Below, one piece after another: positions 9,515-18,528 of a DNA stretch of 64,000 nucleotides. How positions within the stretch are numbered: position 1 is the first letter of the stretch; every line of letters starts with the position of its first letter. The stretch is from Nostoc sp. UHCC 0302 (GTDB lineage: Bacteria; Cyanobacteriota; Cyanobacteriia; Cyanobacteriales; Nostocaceae), in contig NZ_CP151099.1 in the NCBI RefSeq assembly GCF_038096175.1, forward strand, positions 4,941,484-5,005,483, read 5' to 3'. A model generated the notes under the pieces. The model saw only the letters and a program-made list of their open reading frames with translations. It ran no database searches and was not told the DNA's origin. Both the position numbers and the translations under genes were made by a program.

Positions 9515-11158
9515 TTATTCAAATTGAAGTTGGGGCATAAGTTGAAGAGTACCTATGCCTAAATCTTTAGGTGAAAGCGATCGCGCTTCAAATAAAGCCA
9601 TCATATCTCGTAGTTGGGGATTACCACGAGCAGCTCCTGTAAGACCCTTCGCAATAATTAAGCCACAGTAGCCCTTAGTATTTTTACAACGCTGATTCCA
9701 TTTTTTTCGAGCTTCTACATGAGTTGGATCGTCATCTAAAAATTCACCAAATAGAAACAACTCATCATTTTGAGTTTGCAATAAACCCAGATCGTAACGA
9801 TTATCATCGAAAGGATCTGCACCTGGATTAAAGCAAATTGCTTTTAGTCCACCTGCTGCTTCAATGTTTTCAATTACAGTTTTAGCTTTGGGGCGGGAAG
9901 TTTGAATCAAAATCACAGGTAATCCGTCACCCACTTGTTTAATTTCACCGGCTTTATGGTAATTTGCTCCCTTATGCAGGTACTCCAACATTTCCCATGA
10001 AACCACGCCTAAGCTGAGGAAGGAGTCTTCTGGGATCAAGTCATCTCGCAACGAGTGGAACCTTGGGGAGTTAGTTTCTCCAATCTCCTGCTCCTCGACA
10101 CCAAAGCCTGCCATTTCCTCTAATTCCGCTGCCATCTGTGGCATGGTAGAGACAGTGACAGATAAGGATTTAGTTGATTCTTCTGGTTGCGGGAGGGAAA
10201 TCCGATAGCGACGACTCAAGGTAGGGAAACCATTCCCATGAAGTTGGCGACGGTGATCGCGAATAAAGCGGATCAAGCTTTCGAGGGCAACTAAAACTAC
10301 AAGTGCTTCTTCGTCATACAAAACAGACCGTAGTCCTTCTAAAGGATGGATATTGCCGAAGGTAGGGTCAATTTCTGCTAGGGGTAAATCGGCTAAATCA
10401 CTAGTTTCCTCTTCGTCTTCGTCGGTATCCTCGGCACGCTCAAAGGTGAGAAATAAGCAATCTTGCTTGAGGAAAGCTTCTTCTAAACGTCCTTGTGATT
10501 CCTCATCCCTTAAAACTGCGGCACGAAAACGCTTGAGCGAATCTTCAGAACGATATAATAAGATGCCATACTCCATCCCTAGCATTCCCATAACTGAGGC
10601 GTAGAGTGTACCAACATCCCATCTGTTGATCTCTACTGACAAAATTTGCTGTTCTTCCAAAAATTCCCAAGGAGCTGCTTGCCAAATTGCAAATGCCTTT
10701 TCTCTAAGAATTTGGGCATACTGTGGAGGTAAATCAGGAATTTGACTATCGAGAATGTCGGCAAATCCTCGAAACAGTTCATTGATTAAAGGTAATTCTG
10801 GTGCATAGTCAATGACGATATCTAAATCTTGCAGTACCCCACGCAGATAAAATTGGATCTCGCGATCGCGCACAACAATCCTTTGGGGTCTAGCGGGTTT
10901 GGCTGGACTGTGGGGATGTTCCATTGCTCGCATTAAGGTGCGAACAACTGCTTCCGGCCCGGTGTCTGGAGCAACTACATCCATTCCTCGGACAATACCT
11001 TGCGAACCGTCCACCCAGATAATGCATTCGCCGGTTGCCTCCGATTCTCTTAGGGAGGTTTGAGAAGATGACAATGGACGGCGATCGCCCTCCCATACAG
11101 AAGGAATTTGAGTTAATTTCTTCAACCGACGACTGGTAGAGCGATTAAAACTTGTCAT
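9515..11158 (-). CDS. Conserved cyanobacterial protein (DUF6930-like)
   Basis: A 547-residue soluble protein without signal peptide or membrane segment. I recognise the general type (large cyanobacterial proteins starting MTSFNRSTSRRLKKL, with ECIIWVDGS and PQRIVVRDREIQFYLRG segments) but no biochemical function; the DUF number is recalled and not checked. Residues about 240-260 are very acidic (TDEDEEET). The C-terminal third (GVVSWEMLEYLHKGANYHK to the end) looks like a separate compact domain. It is monocistronic, with a repeat-poor 2-kb region downstream. Confidence 0.7.
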   Translation of the reverse strand: MTSFNRSTSRRLKKLTQIPSVWEGDRRPLSSSQTSLRESEATGECIIWVDGSQGIVRGMDVVAPDTGPEAVVRTLMRAMEHPHSPAKPARPQRIVVRDREIQFYLRGVLQDLDIVIDYAPELPLINELFRGFADILDSQIPDLPPQYAQILREKAFAIWQAAPWEFLEEQQILSVEINRWDVGTLYASVMGMLGMEYGILLYRSEDSLKRFRAAVLRDEESQGRLEEAFLKQDCLFLTFERAEDTDEDEEETSDLADLPLAEIDPTFGNIHPLEGLRSVLYDEEALVVLVALESLIRFIRDHRRQLHGNGFPTLSRRYRISLPQPEESTKSLSVTVSTMPQMAAELEEMAGFGVEEQEIGETNSPRFHSLRDDLIPEDSFLSLGVVSWEMLEYLHKGANYHKAGEIKQVGDGLPVILIQTSRPKAKTVIENIEAAGGLKAICFNPGADPFDDNRYDLGLLQTQNDELFLFGEFLDDDPTHVEARKKWNQRCKNTKGYCGLIIAKGLTGAARGNPQLRDMMALFEARSLSPKDLGIGTLQLMPQLQFE

Positions 11159-11485
11159 AGAGTAAGTTAATCAAAGGAAGCAATTTGAAAGTAAACTTTT
11201 GGGAATGACTCGCCGCGGATGAAAGTTCCTGGCTGCACCTGAAGAATGGTTGCAACTCAGGTTGCCACAAGGTTGAAAATTCAAAAATATCGAATCTTTA
11301 AACACACCGAATCTCTCAATTCTAGAATAAAAATCTTTGGCTGCTTTTAACGGAGTGTTTACAATTTGGCATCCAGCGACGTCAATCCCGCTAGAATGGA
11401 TACAAAAACACTTCAAGGCAACCAAAGGGCAATAAAAAGCTCTAACAAAGTAATAGTTACATCACTTAAGGAGTTGAAAAAGCAG

Positions 11486-11842
11486 ATGACACAAGCAACT
11501 CAGCCTCAACAACGCGGAATTCTGTTGAGCGAATCAGCATTGCGCCAAGTAAAATTACTCCAGGACAAGCAAGGCAAAGACTTATGCTTACGGGTAGGAG
11601 TCCGTCAAGGTGGCTGCTCTGGGATGTCTTACATGATGGACTTCGAGGACGTCAGCAAGATCACCCCTCAGGATGAAGTTTTTGACTATGAAGGCTTCAA
11701 AATTGTTAGCGATCGCAAGAGTTTATTATATCTCTATGGCTTGATGCTTGATTATAGTGACGCTATGATTGGTGGCGGCTTTCAATTCACTAATCCCAAC
11801 GCCGCCCAAACTTGCGGTTGCGGTAAGTCATTTGGGGTGTAA
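11486..11842 (+). CDS. A-type iron-sulfur carrier (SufA/IscA family)
   Basis: A 118-residue protein that carries nascent Fe-S clusters to target proteins. The three ligand cysteines of the HesB/IscA family are present: Cys44 in QGGCSGMSY, and Cys110 and Cys112 in TCGCGKSF. I chose the ATG at 11486 because it has AAGGAG upstream and gives the usual family length; the open frame runs back to 11366 but that part has no family similarity. It works with the SufBCDS scaffold encoded at 22970-27965 but is not in that operon. Confidence 0.93.
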   Translation: MTQATQPQQRGILLSESALRQVKLLQDKQGKDLCLRVGVRQGGCSGMSYMMDFEDVSKITPQDEVFDYEGFKIVSDRKSLLYLYGLMLDYSDAMIGGGFQFTNPNAAQTCGCGKSFGV

Positions 11843-11847
11843 TATTG

Positions 11848-11908
11848 TCCTTTGTCATTGGACAAATGACAAAGGACAAATGACTATTAACTAATGACTA
11901 TTGACAAA
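11848..11908. repeat. GTCATTG/ACAAATGAC heptamer repeats
   Basis: Alternating units of the type TTTGTCATTG and GGACAAATGAC form an imperfect inverted repeat, the same family as at 37325-37405. It fills the space between the Fe-S carrier and the TPR gene. Confidence 0.7.
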
Positions 11909-11914
11909 TTTACT

Positions 11915-12337
11915 ATGACTCAAACAGTTGAATCCCTGTTTGATACAGGTTTAGAACGCTATAAAGCTGGAGAAGCAGCGGATTCTTTAATCCCTGTGTT
12001 TAAAGAAGTGTGCGATCGCGCTCCCAAAACTAGTGCGGCTTGGATTTGTTTAGCGTGGTTGTATTTGCTTGACAATAAACCTAGCTTGGCGTATAAAGCT
12101 GCACAAAAAGCAGTAAAGTTAAATCCACAAGATCCACAAGCAAGGATTAATCTAGCTCTAGCAATGCTGGAAACCAAACAAAAAGGGTTACGCGAACATA
12201 TTGATTTTGCACAACAGTTAATTTTTGTCAATCCAGAATGGCGAGATGAAATCAAAAACAGTATAGAAGATGGTTTAAGCAGAAAACCAGACTGGCAGAG
12301 TTTGGCAAAAGTCAAAAACTGGCTGTTTGAAGAATAA
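11915..12337 (+). CDS. TPR-containing protein
   Basis: A 140-residue protein starting MTQTVESLFDTGLERYKAGE. It contains about two tetratricopeptide repeats (residues about 40-100, including AAWICLAWLYLLDNKPSLAY and AAQKAVKLNPQDPQARINLA), which form a helical protein-binding surface. No signal peptide is present. The open frame extends back to an ATG at 11894, but that codon lies in a heptamer repeat (CTAATGACTATTGAC), so the ATG at 11915 is preferred. Partner unknown. The neighbouring Fe-S carrier is on the same strand but separated by repeats. Confidence 0.8.
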   Translation: MTQTVESLFDTGLERYKAGEAADSLIPVFKEVCDRAPKTSAAWICLAWLYLLDNKPSLAYKAAQKAVKLNPQDPQARINLALAMLETKQKGLREHIDFAQQLIFVNPEWRDEIKNSIEDGLSRKPDWQSLAKVKNWLFEE

Positions 12338-12349
12338 TTTAAGGGACTG

Positions 12350-12440
12350 GGGATTGGTGATTAGGGACTGGGGATTAGGGATTGGGTACTGATTATTCCC
12401 CTTGTTCCCTTGTCCTCCTAGTCTCCAGTCCCCAGTCCCC
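12350..12440. repeat. Composite STRR block with inverted arms
   Basis: Units such as GGGGATTAGGGACT on the left are followed by TTATTCCCCTTGTTCCC and then CCAGTCCCCAGTCCCC on the right, so the block can fold back on itself. The same composite (GGGGACTGGGTACTG, TTATTCTCCTTGTTCCC, AGTCCC) is found in frame inside the copper ATPase gene at 15624-15683. This suggests a mobile or copied repeat unit. Confidence 0.75.
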
Positions 12441-12456
12441 TTTATGTAAGTCGCAA

Positions 12457-12702
12457 ATGAAAGATAAATTGTTAAGCTGGCTAAACGTGGTTTTAGTAGC
12501 AGATGTTTTTTTGGTTTTGTTTGGCTTTGGCTGGTTAGCGATTGCTGCGATCGGTGATGCTGCTGGAGTAAACTTAGGATTGGATTTGTGGCACCAACTT
12601 TGGCAACCTGTTTTTAACCCAGCTATTGGCATTCTCATGGGAGGTGCTATTCTCAGCGGTATTATCAGTTGGGTTTCACGAAAATTCTTCTCTAGTCAAT
12701 AA
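12457..12702 (+). CDS. Small membrane protein
   Basis: An 81-residue protein with two predicted membrane helices (residues about 10-33 and 53-72) and a short cytoplasmic C-terminus. The frame is open back to 12382, but those bases are STRR repeat (SPCSLVLLVSSPQSP when translated), so the ATG at 12457 is chosen. No known family is recognised. It may be cotranscribed with the TPR gene, from which it is separated by the repeat block. Confidence 0.65.
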   Translation: MKDKLLSWLNVVLVADVFLVLFGFGWLAIAAIGDAAGVNLGLDLWHQLWQPVFNPAIGILMGGAILSGIISWVSRKFFSSQ

Positions 12703-12764
12703 CCAATCATGTATTTTTCTTAGTGTCTTTGTAGTTCAAAATTCAGACTGAACCACAAAGACGA

Positions 12765-12855
12765 GGCAGTGCGTTGGGCGGCTCCGCCGACTTGTTCGCG
12801 TAGCGTCTCCCCTTCTCCCAAAGGGAGAGGCTAGCGCCAAGGGAGAAGCAACTGC
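12765..12855. repeat. Dispersed palindromic repeat
   Basis: GGGCGGCTCCGCCGAC, TTCGCGTAGCGTCTCC and CCTTCTCCCAAAGGGAGA are typical Nostoc dispersed repeat modules placed end to end. CTTCTCCC and GGGAGAGG form a local hairpin. No gene is seen between 12703 and 12940. Confidence 0.65.
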
Positions 12856-12940
12856 CGTACTAAGCCACCAAGGCAAAAAGCTCAAAATTGGGTAAGATTT
12901 TCTGGAATGTCGACTCAGCTTGAAAGGCTAACCTTAGACT

Positions 12941-13861
12941 CTATTTAAGAATTTGTGCCAGTGCCGATTGCAAATTAGGATATTGGTACTTAAAGCCTGC
13001 GTCTACAGTGCGTTTGGGTAAGACTTGTTGTCCTTCTAAAACTACCATTGCGCCGTCTCCTAAGAGAGCCTCGATCGCAAAGGCAGGAACGGGTAGCCAG
13101 GAAGGACGATGGATCACTTGCCCTAAAGTTTGGCTCAAATCTGTCATCCGAACAGGATTAGGAGCAGTAGCATTATATACGCCTTCTATTTCCGATTGGG
13201 TTAAAGCTTGCACAATCAGATTAACTACATCGTCTAAATGAATCCATGAGAACCATTGGCGACCACTACCAATTGGGCCACCAGCAAAAAGTTTGAAAGG
13301 AGTAATCATTTTACCCAAAGCACCACCATTCCCAAGGACAATACCGAAACGCAAAATTACCAGCCGCACACCAGCATCTTTTACTTTTTGCGCTTCTGCT
13401 TCCCAAGCTTGGCAGACTTGGGCGAGAAAATCGTTACCAGCAGGGCTAGTTTCATCAAAGGTTGCGGTTTCACTAGTACCGTAATAGCCAATAGCCGAAG
13501 TGTTGACTAACACCTTTGGTTTGGGGTTGGCGTTAGCTATTGCTTCCACTATTTTTTGTGTACCTAGTTTACGACTATTGAGGATTGCCTCTTTACGTTC
13601 CGGTGTCCATCGTCCTTCCCCGATGGGTTCTCCTGCTAGATTAACTACACCATCACAACCAGCTAACGCACTTTGCCAAGAACCAGATTGAGTGGGTGTA
13701 TAGGAAATAATTTCTAGATTTGGGAAAGCCTCAGATGGAAGAACTTTTTGGGCAAAGGTAGTATTCCGAGTTAACACTAATATGCTATGACCTTCTGTGT
13801 GGAGTCGTTGTACCAAACGACTACCCACGAATCCTGTTGCTCCAGTAATTGCTATTTTCAT
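12941..13861 (-). CDS. NAD(P)-binding epimerase, TIGR01777 (SulA-like) family
   Basis: A 306-residue short-chain-dehydrogenase-type protein. The N-terminus MKIAITGATGFVGSRLVQRL is the Rossmann nucleotide-binding motif, and NTSAIGYYG contains the catalytic-type Tyr region. The C-terminus has the family's DUF1731-like segment (PSWLPVPAFAIEALLGDGA, VLEGQQVLPKR). In cyanobacteria and plastids, members are annotated as the cell-division inhibitor SulA-like; the substrate is unknown. It is a single gene convergent with nothing obvious. Confidence 0.9.
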   Translation of the reverse strand: MKIAITGATGFVGSRLVQRLHTEGHSILVLTRNTTFAQKVLPSEAFPNLEIISYTPTQSGSWQSALAGCDGVVNLAGEPIGEGRWTPERKEAILNSRKLGTQKIVEAIANANPKPKVLVNTSAIGYYGTSETATFDETSPAGNDFLAQVCQAWEAEAQKVKDAGVRLVILRFGIVLGNGGALGKMITPFKLFAGGPIGSGRQWFSWIHLDDVVNLIVQALTQSEIEGVYNATAPNPVRMTDLSQTLGQVIHRPSWLPVPAFAIEALLGDGAMVVLEGQQVLPKRTVDAGFKYQYPNLQSALAQILK

Positions 13862-14071
13862 TTTCTATCTCTGCCAAACCCCTGAACTGTTCAAATATTA
13901 TTCTCAGCTTATCTTCAAGTATTGAGGATAAATTCGGTGGCGATCGCCATGATTATTCTTGTTTAGTGGTAGATATCCAATGTGCCAGTTTAAAGGCCGG
14001 AATCTATGATTTATCGTTTCGATGCTTCGGTATTATAGGATGGACGGAGTGTTGCAAGGCGTGGGGCTATT

Positions 14072-14419
14072 ATGGCTCGCTATACTGGTTCATTTACTGT
14101 TTCTGTTTCTATTGACCATCTCCAGCCGTTACTTGTGGAACTTCTACAGGACTGTGAGTTAGATGTTCAATACTACTCGGCAGATTATATTATGGCTCGT
14201 GAGATTCCCGGTAATGTTATTTTTTCTAAGCTAGTTACGGTAGAAGTAATGATTGATAAAGCAACAGCTACCGAAACAGAAACGCGGTTGAGTATGGTGA
14301 TTAAAAATGATGAACTACCACTCCAACTGGATAATCACTGCCGACAAATGTTTGAATTCGTTAAGCAGGAGATTGAACGCAGCCGCCATTGGCATTTGAT
14401 TGAAAGTCTTGCAGGATAA
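14072..14419 (+). CDS. Conserved hypothetical protein
   Basis: A 115-residue soluble protein starting MARYTGSFTVSVSIDHLQPL. The predicted alternation of strands and a C-terminal helix (FEFVKQEIERSRHWHLIESL) suggests a small alpha/beta fold. No motif or signal peptide is seen and no function is assigned. The 210 bases before it hold only scattered short frames. A GCTAGCTT/AAGCTAGC hairpin follows at 14456-14477. Confidence 0.65.
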   Translation: MARYTGSFTVSVSIDHLQPLLVELLQDCELDVQYYSADYIMAREIPGNVIFSKLVTVEVMIDKATATETETRLSMVIKNDELPLQLDNHCRQMFEFVKQEIERSRHWHLIESLAG

Positions 14420-14525
14420 TAACTATTAGTACTTATAGTAAAAGCCTCTGCTGCGGCTAGCTTTGTTAGAAGCTAGCTTTAGCAATTCGCCTAGACTCCA
14501 TATCATAACTTGGTTCAAGATGTTG

Positions 14526-15026
14526 TTAGTCCTCTATATCCTCGGTCATGCCGGGGTTTATTAGCGTAATGTCATACTCACTTGCATCTGTTTGCCCCGA
14601 ACGTTGAGTATTTTTTAATAGGTAATAAATAGCACGTACTTGAGGGCCAAAAACGATTTCATCTTCATTTTTCAAATCGTGAGTTGGCATCTTGCGTCCA
14701 TTAATCATCAAACCATTGGAACTAGGCTTTCCTTTGGCGTCGCCATCCACAATCCGATAATAATAGCTATGACTATTATGTTCTCGTGGCAATCTCACTA
14801 ATGTGGCATGGCGACGAGAGACAAACTGCGATATTAAACGAATATTGCAATCGCGGTCTCTACCAATAGAATAAACTGCGTGTTCCAAAGAAAATTCTTT
14901 ACGACCTTGATCATCTTCAATAATCAGTAGATGATTTTCATTGGTTTCTGCTGCCATTGACAAATCGTTGCTAAAATCTTTTGAACTGTGATTAATCAAG
15001 ATTTGTTGAGTATCGTTTCCTGCCAT
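14526..15026 (-). CDS. FHA domain protein
   Basis: A 166-residue protein with one forkhead-associated domain (residues about 40-120). It shows the phosphothreonine-binding signature YSIGRDRDCNIRL, then VSRRHATL and NGLMINGRKM. It would read Ser/Thr phosphorylation in the cytoplasm. The flanking segments are short and polar, with no second domain. The ATG at 15026 is preferred over an in-frame GTG two codons upstream. No kinase gene is adjacent. Confidence 0.88.
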   Translation of the reverse strand: MAGNDTQQILINHSSKDFSNDLSMAAETNENHLLIIEDDQGRKEFSLEHAVYSIGRDRDCNIRLISQFVSRRHATLVRLPREHNSHSYYYRIVDGDAKGKPSSNGLMINGRKMPTHDLKNEDEIVFGPQVRAIYYLLKNTQRSGQTDASEYDITLINPGMTEDIED

Positions 15027-15255
15027 TCTCACGCACTATTAAGTCTGAGGTACTGAAATCTAAATAAGCATTGAATTGGTATATTACCCTAACAAAAGAG
15101 TAGAACATAAATGTTCTACTCCAGTAGCTATCATAGCTCGCAGAGGAGTCTCAACAGAGTCAGTAAGATGCATATTACTCAGTATGCACTCAGTTTAACC
15201 TTATAAGGGAATAACCAAGATTTCTGCCGAGAAATCTTATCTCCAAGGAGCTATT

Positions 15256-17787
15256 CTATAGACGATGAGACCACCACCGTAATAAAACTGAGTTGGTGAC
15301 AACACTAACAGAGCTAAAAGCCATTAATGCAGCGGCCCCAGATGGCGTCATGACAAAACCCAAACTGGGTAACAAAACCCCTGCTGCTAGAGGAATACCT
15401 ATTGTATTATATGCAAAAGCCCAGAATAAATTCTGGCGGATTTTATTGAAAGTGGCACGACTGAGCTGAATTGATTCAACTACATCGGTTAAGCGATCGC
15501 GCATCAAGATAATTTCAGCAGTTTCCATTGCCACATCTGTCCCGGAGTGCAACGCAATTCCTACGTCTGCTTGAGATAGGGCTGGAGCATCATTAATTCC
15601 ATCTCCTACCATTGCGACAACAGATTGGGGACTGGGTACTGGGTACTGGGGACTGGTTATTCTCCTTGTTCCCAGTCCCTCTTTTTGTAGAGATTCGATG
15701 GCAGCTGCTTTTTTTGCTGGGGGAACACCTGCAATGACATCGGTGCTATCTAGTCCCAGTTGTTTAGCGATCGCACTAGCTGCTTCTATTCTATCGCCAC
15801 TGAGTAGCATTACCCGTAAACCCATTTGGCGTAACTTGTCTATGGTCGCTTGGGCATCTGGTCTGAGGGTATCACTAACAGCAATTAGCCCAGATAAAGT
15901 TCCTGCAACTGCTACGTAAACGACTGTTTTCCCATCTGCTGCTAACCTGTCTGCTACTTTTTGTGCAGTTTCGCTAATAGCAATTCCGTGCCAACTCAAC
16001 CAGTCCCAATTTCCTAAAAGCACGCTTTTACTTTCTACGACAGCAGACACACCCAATCCTGCTTCTGTGTGGAAGTCTACAGCTTCTGGAATTGATAACT
16101 GTTGCTGCTGTGCTTCTTTCTGAATCGCTTTTGCCAGGGGATGGTAAGTGCCGATTTCGACTGCTGCTGCTAGTTGTATTAAGGATTGGGGACTTGTGTT
16201 GAGCGTAGTCGAAGCATTAGGGACTGGGGAACTCGGGGCCCCCTCTGAGGATAAGGGGTAATGGGAATTCTGAGTTTCCAATTCCCCAACTAGTAAACAA
16301 TCAGTAACAGTGGGATTACCTGTGGTTAATGTGCCGGTTTTATCAAATACTACGGTGTCAAGTTGGTGTACTCTTTCTAAAACGTCGCCACCTTTGATTA
16401 ACAGACCTCGTTCTGCTCCTATACCAGTCCCTACGAGAATAGCAGTTGGCGTGGCAAGTCCCAAAGCACAGGGACAAGCGACTACCATAACTGCGATCGC
16501 TAACTTTAAACTTACTAAAAGTGGGGAGTAGTGAGTTAGAGGTTGCGAGTGGTGGGCGTTATGTGCAGAGTGGCTGATCATTTCCATTCCACCAGACATG
16601 GTGACATTTGGCCAGATGTGAGTGCCAAAAAAGTACCAAAAGACAAATGTCAGAATTGCAGCCGTTAACACGCCGTAGGTAAAGTAACCAGCTACTGTAT
16701 CGGCTAATTTCTGTACTGGAGCTTTTCGGGTTTGGGCAGTTTCAACTAGAGCAACAATTTGGGCTAGAGTTGTATCACTTCCAGTACGCGTTGTCTGAAT
16801 AGCGATCGCACCTGACTGATTTATCGTTCCTGCTGTTACCGTATCTCCAGGTTGCTTGATTGCTGGTACTGCTTCCCCAGTCAGCATTGACTCATCGATT
16901 GTTGTTTGACCAGCCACTACCTTACCATCAACAGGGATTTTATCTCCTGGCAACACCTGTAAGAATTCACCAACACGCACCTGTTCTGCTGGAATCTCGA
17001 CACTAGTAGACCCCGCGCCTACGTTCTCTGGGTTGGCAATCAATCGGGCTATCTGTGGCTGGAGTGCAAGCAGTTGTCTAAATGCCTTGGCTGCACGTCC
17101 TCTGGCTTGTTGCTCTAATGTCCTTCCCAGTAAAATAAAACCCAGCATCATCACTGGTTCGTCAAAAAAGCACTCCCAACCCATTTGAGGAAACAGCAGC
17201 GCTATCAAACTAGCAGTATAAGCTGTGAGTGTTCCTAATCCCACTAAGGTGTTCATGTTGGGAGCATTTCGCCGCCAGCCCAGCCAGCCATCTACTATAA
17301 TTGGGCGACCTGGAATTAGTAGCGCCACTGTTGCTAGTCCGCAGTGGAACCAGATATTTTTTAACGCTTGCAGCACTGGGCTACCATCGCTACCAAAATG
17401 TCCAGTGGCTGACAATATTAGCAACACACCAGCGATCGCTAAATTTCCTAATGAAGAGCGCATTTCTCGGCGTTGTCGTTCTGCTGGGTCTTGTAAAGCA
17501 GATGTCTCGCCTGCTATACCGCTAGCTGTGCGGGGTTGAGATGGGAACCCAACAGATGTTAATCGCTTTGCCAGTGCATCAGGATCTACCGCACCAACTT
17601 CCGTTTCTACGACTGCTACCTCTGTTGCCAAGTTCACACAGGTGCTTTTGACTCCTGGGTATTGGCTTAGCTGTCGCTCTACTGCGTTCACGCACGCAGC
17701 ACACTTCATGCCCCCAACATCCAGAATAATTTTCTCTAGAGTTGGGGACAGTTCTGGGGTAAGCTGAGTTTTGGGGACAAGTTGCAT
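15256..17787 (-). CDS. Copper-transporting P-type ATPase
   Basis: An 843-residue P1B-type ATPase of the CtaA/PacS/CopA group that moves Cu(I) across the plasma or thylakoid membrane. An N-terminal metal-binding domain has GGMKCAACVNAV; the membrane Cu motif is ACPCALGLATP (about residue 437), the phosphorylation site DKTGTLTTGNP (about 482), and the hinge VGDGINDAPAL (about 726). I start at ATG 17787; the frame opens from TTG 17820. Three stretches (about residues 410-424, 505-535, 702-722) are encoded by STRR-type DNA repeats and are not part of the family core. The last lies immediately before the hinge motif. All catalytic motifs are intact, so the enzyme is probably active. Confidence 0.93.
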   Translation of the reverse strand: MQLVPKTQLTPELSPTLEKIILDVGGMKCAACVNAVERQLSQYPGVKSTCVNLATEVAVVETEVGAVDPDALAKRLTSVGFPSQPRTASGIAGETSALQDPAERQRREMRSSLGNLAIAGVLLILSATGHFGSDGSPVLQALKNIWFHCGLATVALLIPGRPIIVDGWLGWRRNAPNMNTLVGLGTLTAYTASLIALLFPQMGWECFFDEPVMMLGFILLGRTLEQQARGRAAKAFRQLLALQPQIARLIANPENVGAGSTSVEIPAEQVRVGEFLQVLPGDKIPVDGKVVAGQTTIDESMLTGEAVPAIKQPGDTVTAGTINQSGAIAIQTTRTGSDTTLAQIVALVETAQTRKAPVQKLADTVAGYFTYGVLTAAILTFVFWYFFGTHIWPNVTMSGGMEMISHSAHNAHHSQPLTHYSPLLVSLKLAIAVMVVACPCALGLATPTAILVGTGIGAERGLLIKGGDVLERVHQLDTVVFDKTGTLTTGNPTVTDCLLVGELETQNSHYPLSSEGAPSSPVPNASTTLNTSPQSLIQLAAAVEIGTYHPLAKAIQKEAQQQQLSIPEAVDFHTEAGLGVSAVVESKSVLLGNWDWLSWHGIAISETAQKVADRLAADGKTVVYVAVAGTLSGLIAVSDTLRPDAQATIDKLRQMGLRVMLLSGDRIEAASAIAKQLGLDSTDVIAGVPPAKKAAAIESLQKEGLGTRRITSPQYPVPSPQSVVAMVGDGINDAPALSQADVGIALHSGTDVAMETAEIILMRDRLTDVVESIQLSRATFNKIRQNLFWAFAYNTIGIPLAAGVLLPSLGFVMTPSGAAALMAFSSVSVVTNSVLLRWWSHRL
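15624..15683. repeat. STRR repeat inside the copper ATPase gene
   Basis: TTGGGGACTGGGTACTGGG-type units and TTCTCCTTGTTCCCAGTCCC, the same composite as at 12350-12440. It is read in frame, giving TSPQYPVPSPQS just before the MVGDGIND motif. Confidence 0.85.
16183..16275. repeat. Second repeat cluster inside the copper ATPase gene
   Basis: It combines a GTGTTGAGCGTAGTCGAAGC module, GGGACTGGGGA and a 26-base unit (16235-16260) that is the reverse complement of bases 1-26 with one mismatch. It is in frame and adds a Ser/Pro/Asn-rich loop after the phosphorylation domain start. Confidence 0.85.
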
Positions 17788-17910
17788 GGCAATTGTTTTA
17801 GATTCACTACGAAAATTCAACGCCTGCTTAAAGCGTCTCTAATTCGAGCGTAGGCTAAATCTGGAACTACGACTGAACGTCAACTATATTAATTTTATTA
17901 ATTTATCGTA

Positions 17911-18102
17911 CTAAGTTGAGTTTTGGCGATCGCTCCAGCGCTGATAAGTCACATAGATAACCGCTCCAAGCTGGATTGGCATAGTAAAGATCAGGCTTTT
18001 CAAGAAATAGTTAATTTCTAAATGAGACATCGCACTAAAATAACCTAAGCCCAGTAAGAGCAACATCGCCCAGGTAACCTGTTTAGGTTTAAGGGAAAGC
18101 AT
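17911..18102 (-). CDS. Small membrane protein
   Basis: A 63-residue protein with two hydrophobic segments (about residues 10-25 and 33-52) and a polar C-terminus YQRWSDRQNST. It has an ATG start and lies upstream of the copper ATPase on the same strand (123-base gap). No family is recognised. Its composition looks like that of a real membrane protein, but conservation was not checked. Confidence 0.55.
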   Translation of the reverse strand: MLSLKPKQVTWAMLLLLGLGYFSAMSHLEINYFLKSLIFTMPIQLGAVIYVTYQRWSDRQNST

Positions 18103-18252
18103 ATTATTAAAATAATTCGTAATTCGTAATTAAGAAGCGTCAGATTTAACTTGGTTTGGGGGTTAAAATTTTTTACCGGATTTGAGAGAATTGGTGCAAG
18201 AGTTATTTCTTCCCCCTGCTCCTCATCTCCGTCATCTCCTTGCCTTCTTCCA

Positions 18253-18528
18253 CTAGAACCAGCCTTGCTTCTTGACGAAGTAGGTATCAACGAATTCTTC
18301 ATGATCTTTATTCAAGTAGATCATGCCTTCAATCAAACCTACAAGTTGCATAATTATCAGGGCAAAGCCATAGGTGAAAGAACCTCCAACTACAGAAATT
18401 AACAACATAATTAAGCCTTCTGTAGTGTATCCGAGAATAAATTTGTGAACTCCGAAACCACCCAAAATAATGCCACAGTACCCAGCTAGAAGTTGTTTAG
18501 TAGGGTGACTAGGGTTGAGATTTGCCAT
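18253..18528 (-). CDS. TM2 domain protein
   Basis: A 91-residue membrane protein with a TM2 domain: a first helix with LLAGYCGIILGGFGVHKFIL, the conserved G-x-FG-x-H-x-F-x-LG core, a turn, and a second helix ending in LVGLIEGMIYL. The function of TM2 proteins in bacteria is not settled. The gene is monocistronic. Pyrimidine-rich repeats (CTCCTCATCTCCGTCATCTCC type, 18205-18245) lie just downstream. Confidence 0.85.
   Translation of the reverse strand: MANLNPSHPTKQLLAGYCGIILGGFGVHKFILGYTTEGLIMLLISVVGGSFTYGFALIIMQLVGLIEGMIYLNKDHEEFVDTYFVKKQGWF

Noticed and set aside
11171-11425. Open frame of 84 residues on the minus strand
   Set aside because: Its composition is unlike a protein, it overlaps the upstream region of the Fe-S carrier, and it has no ribosome-binding site.
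13849-14115. 88-residue plus-strand frame
   Set aside because: It overlaps the start of the epimerase gene and the next gene, with Cys/Phe-rich composition typical of non-coding frames.
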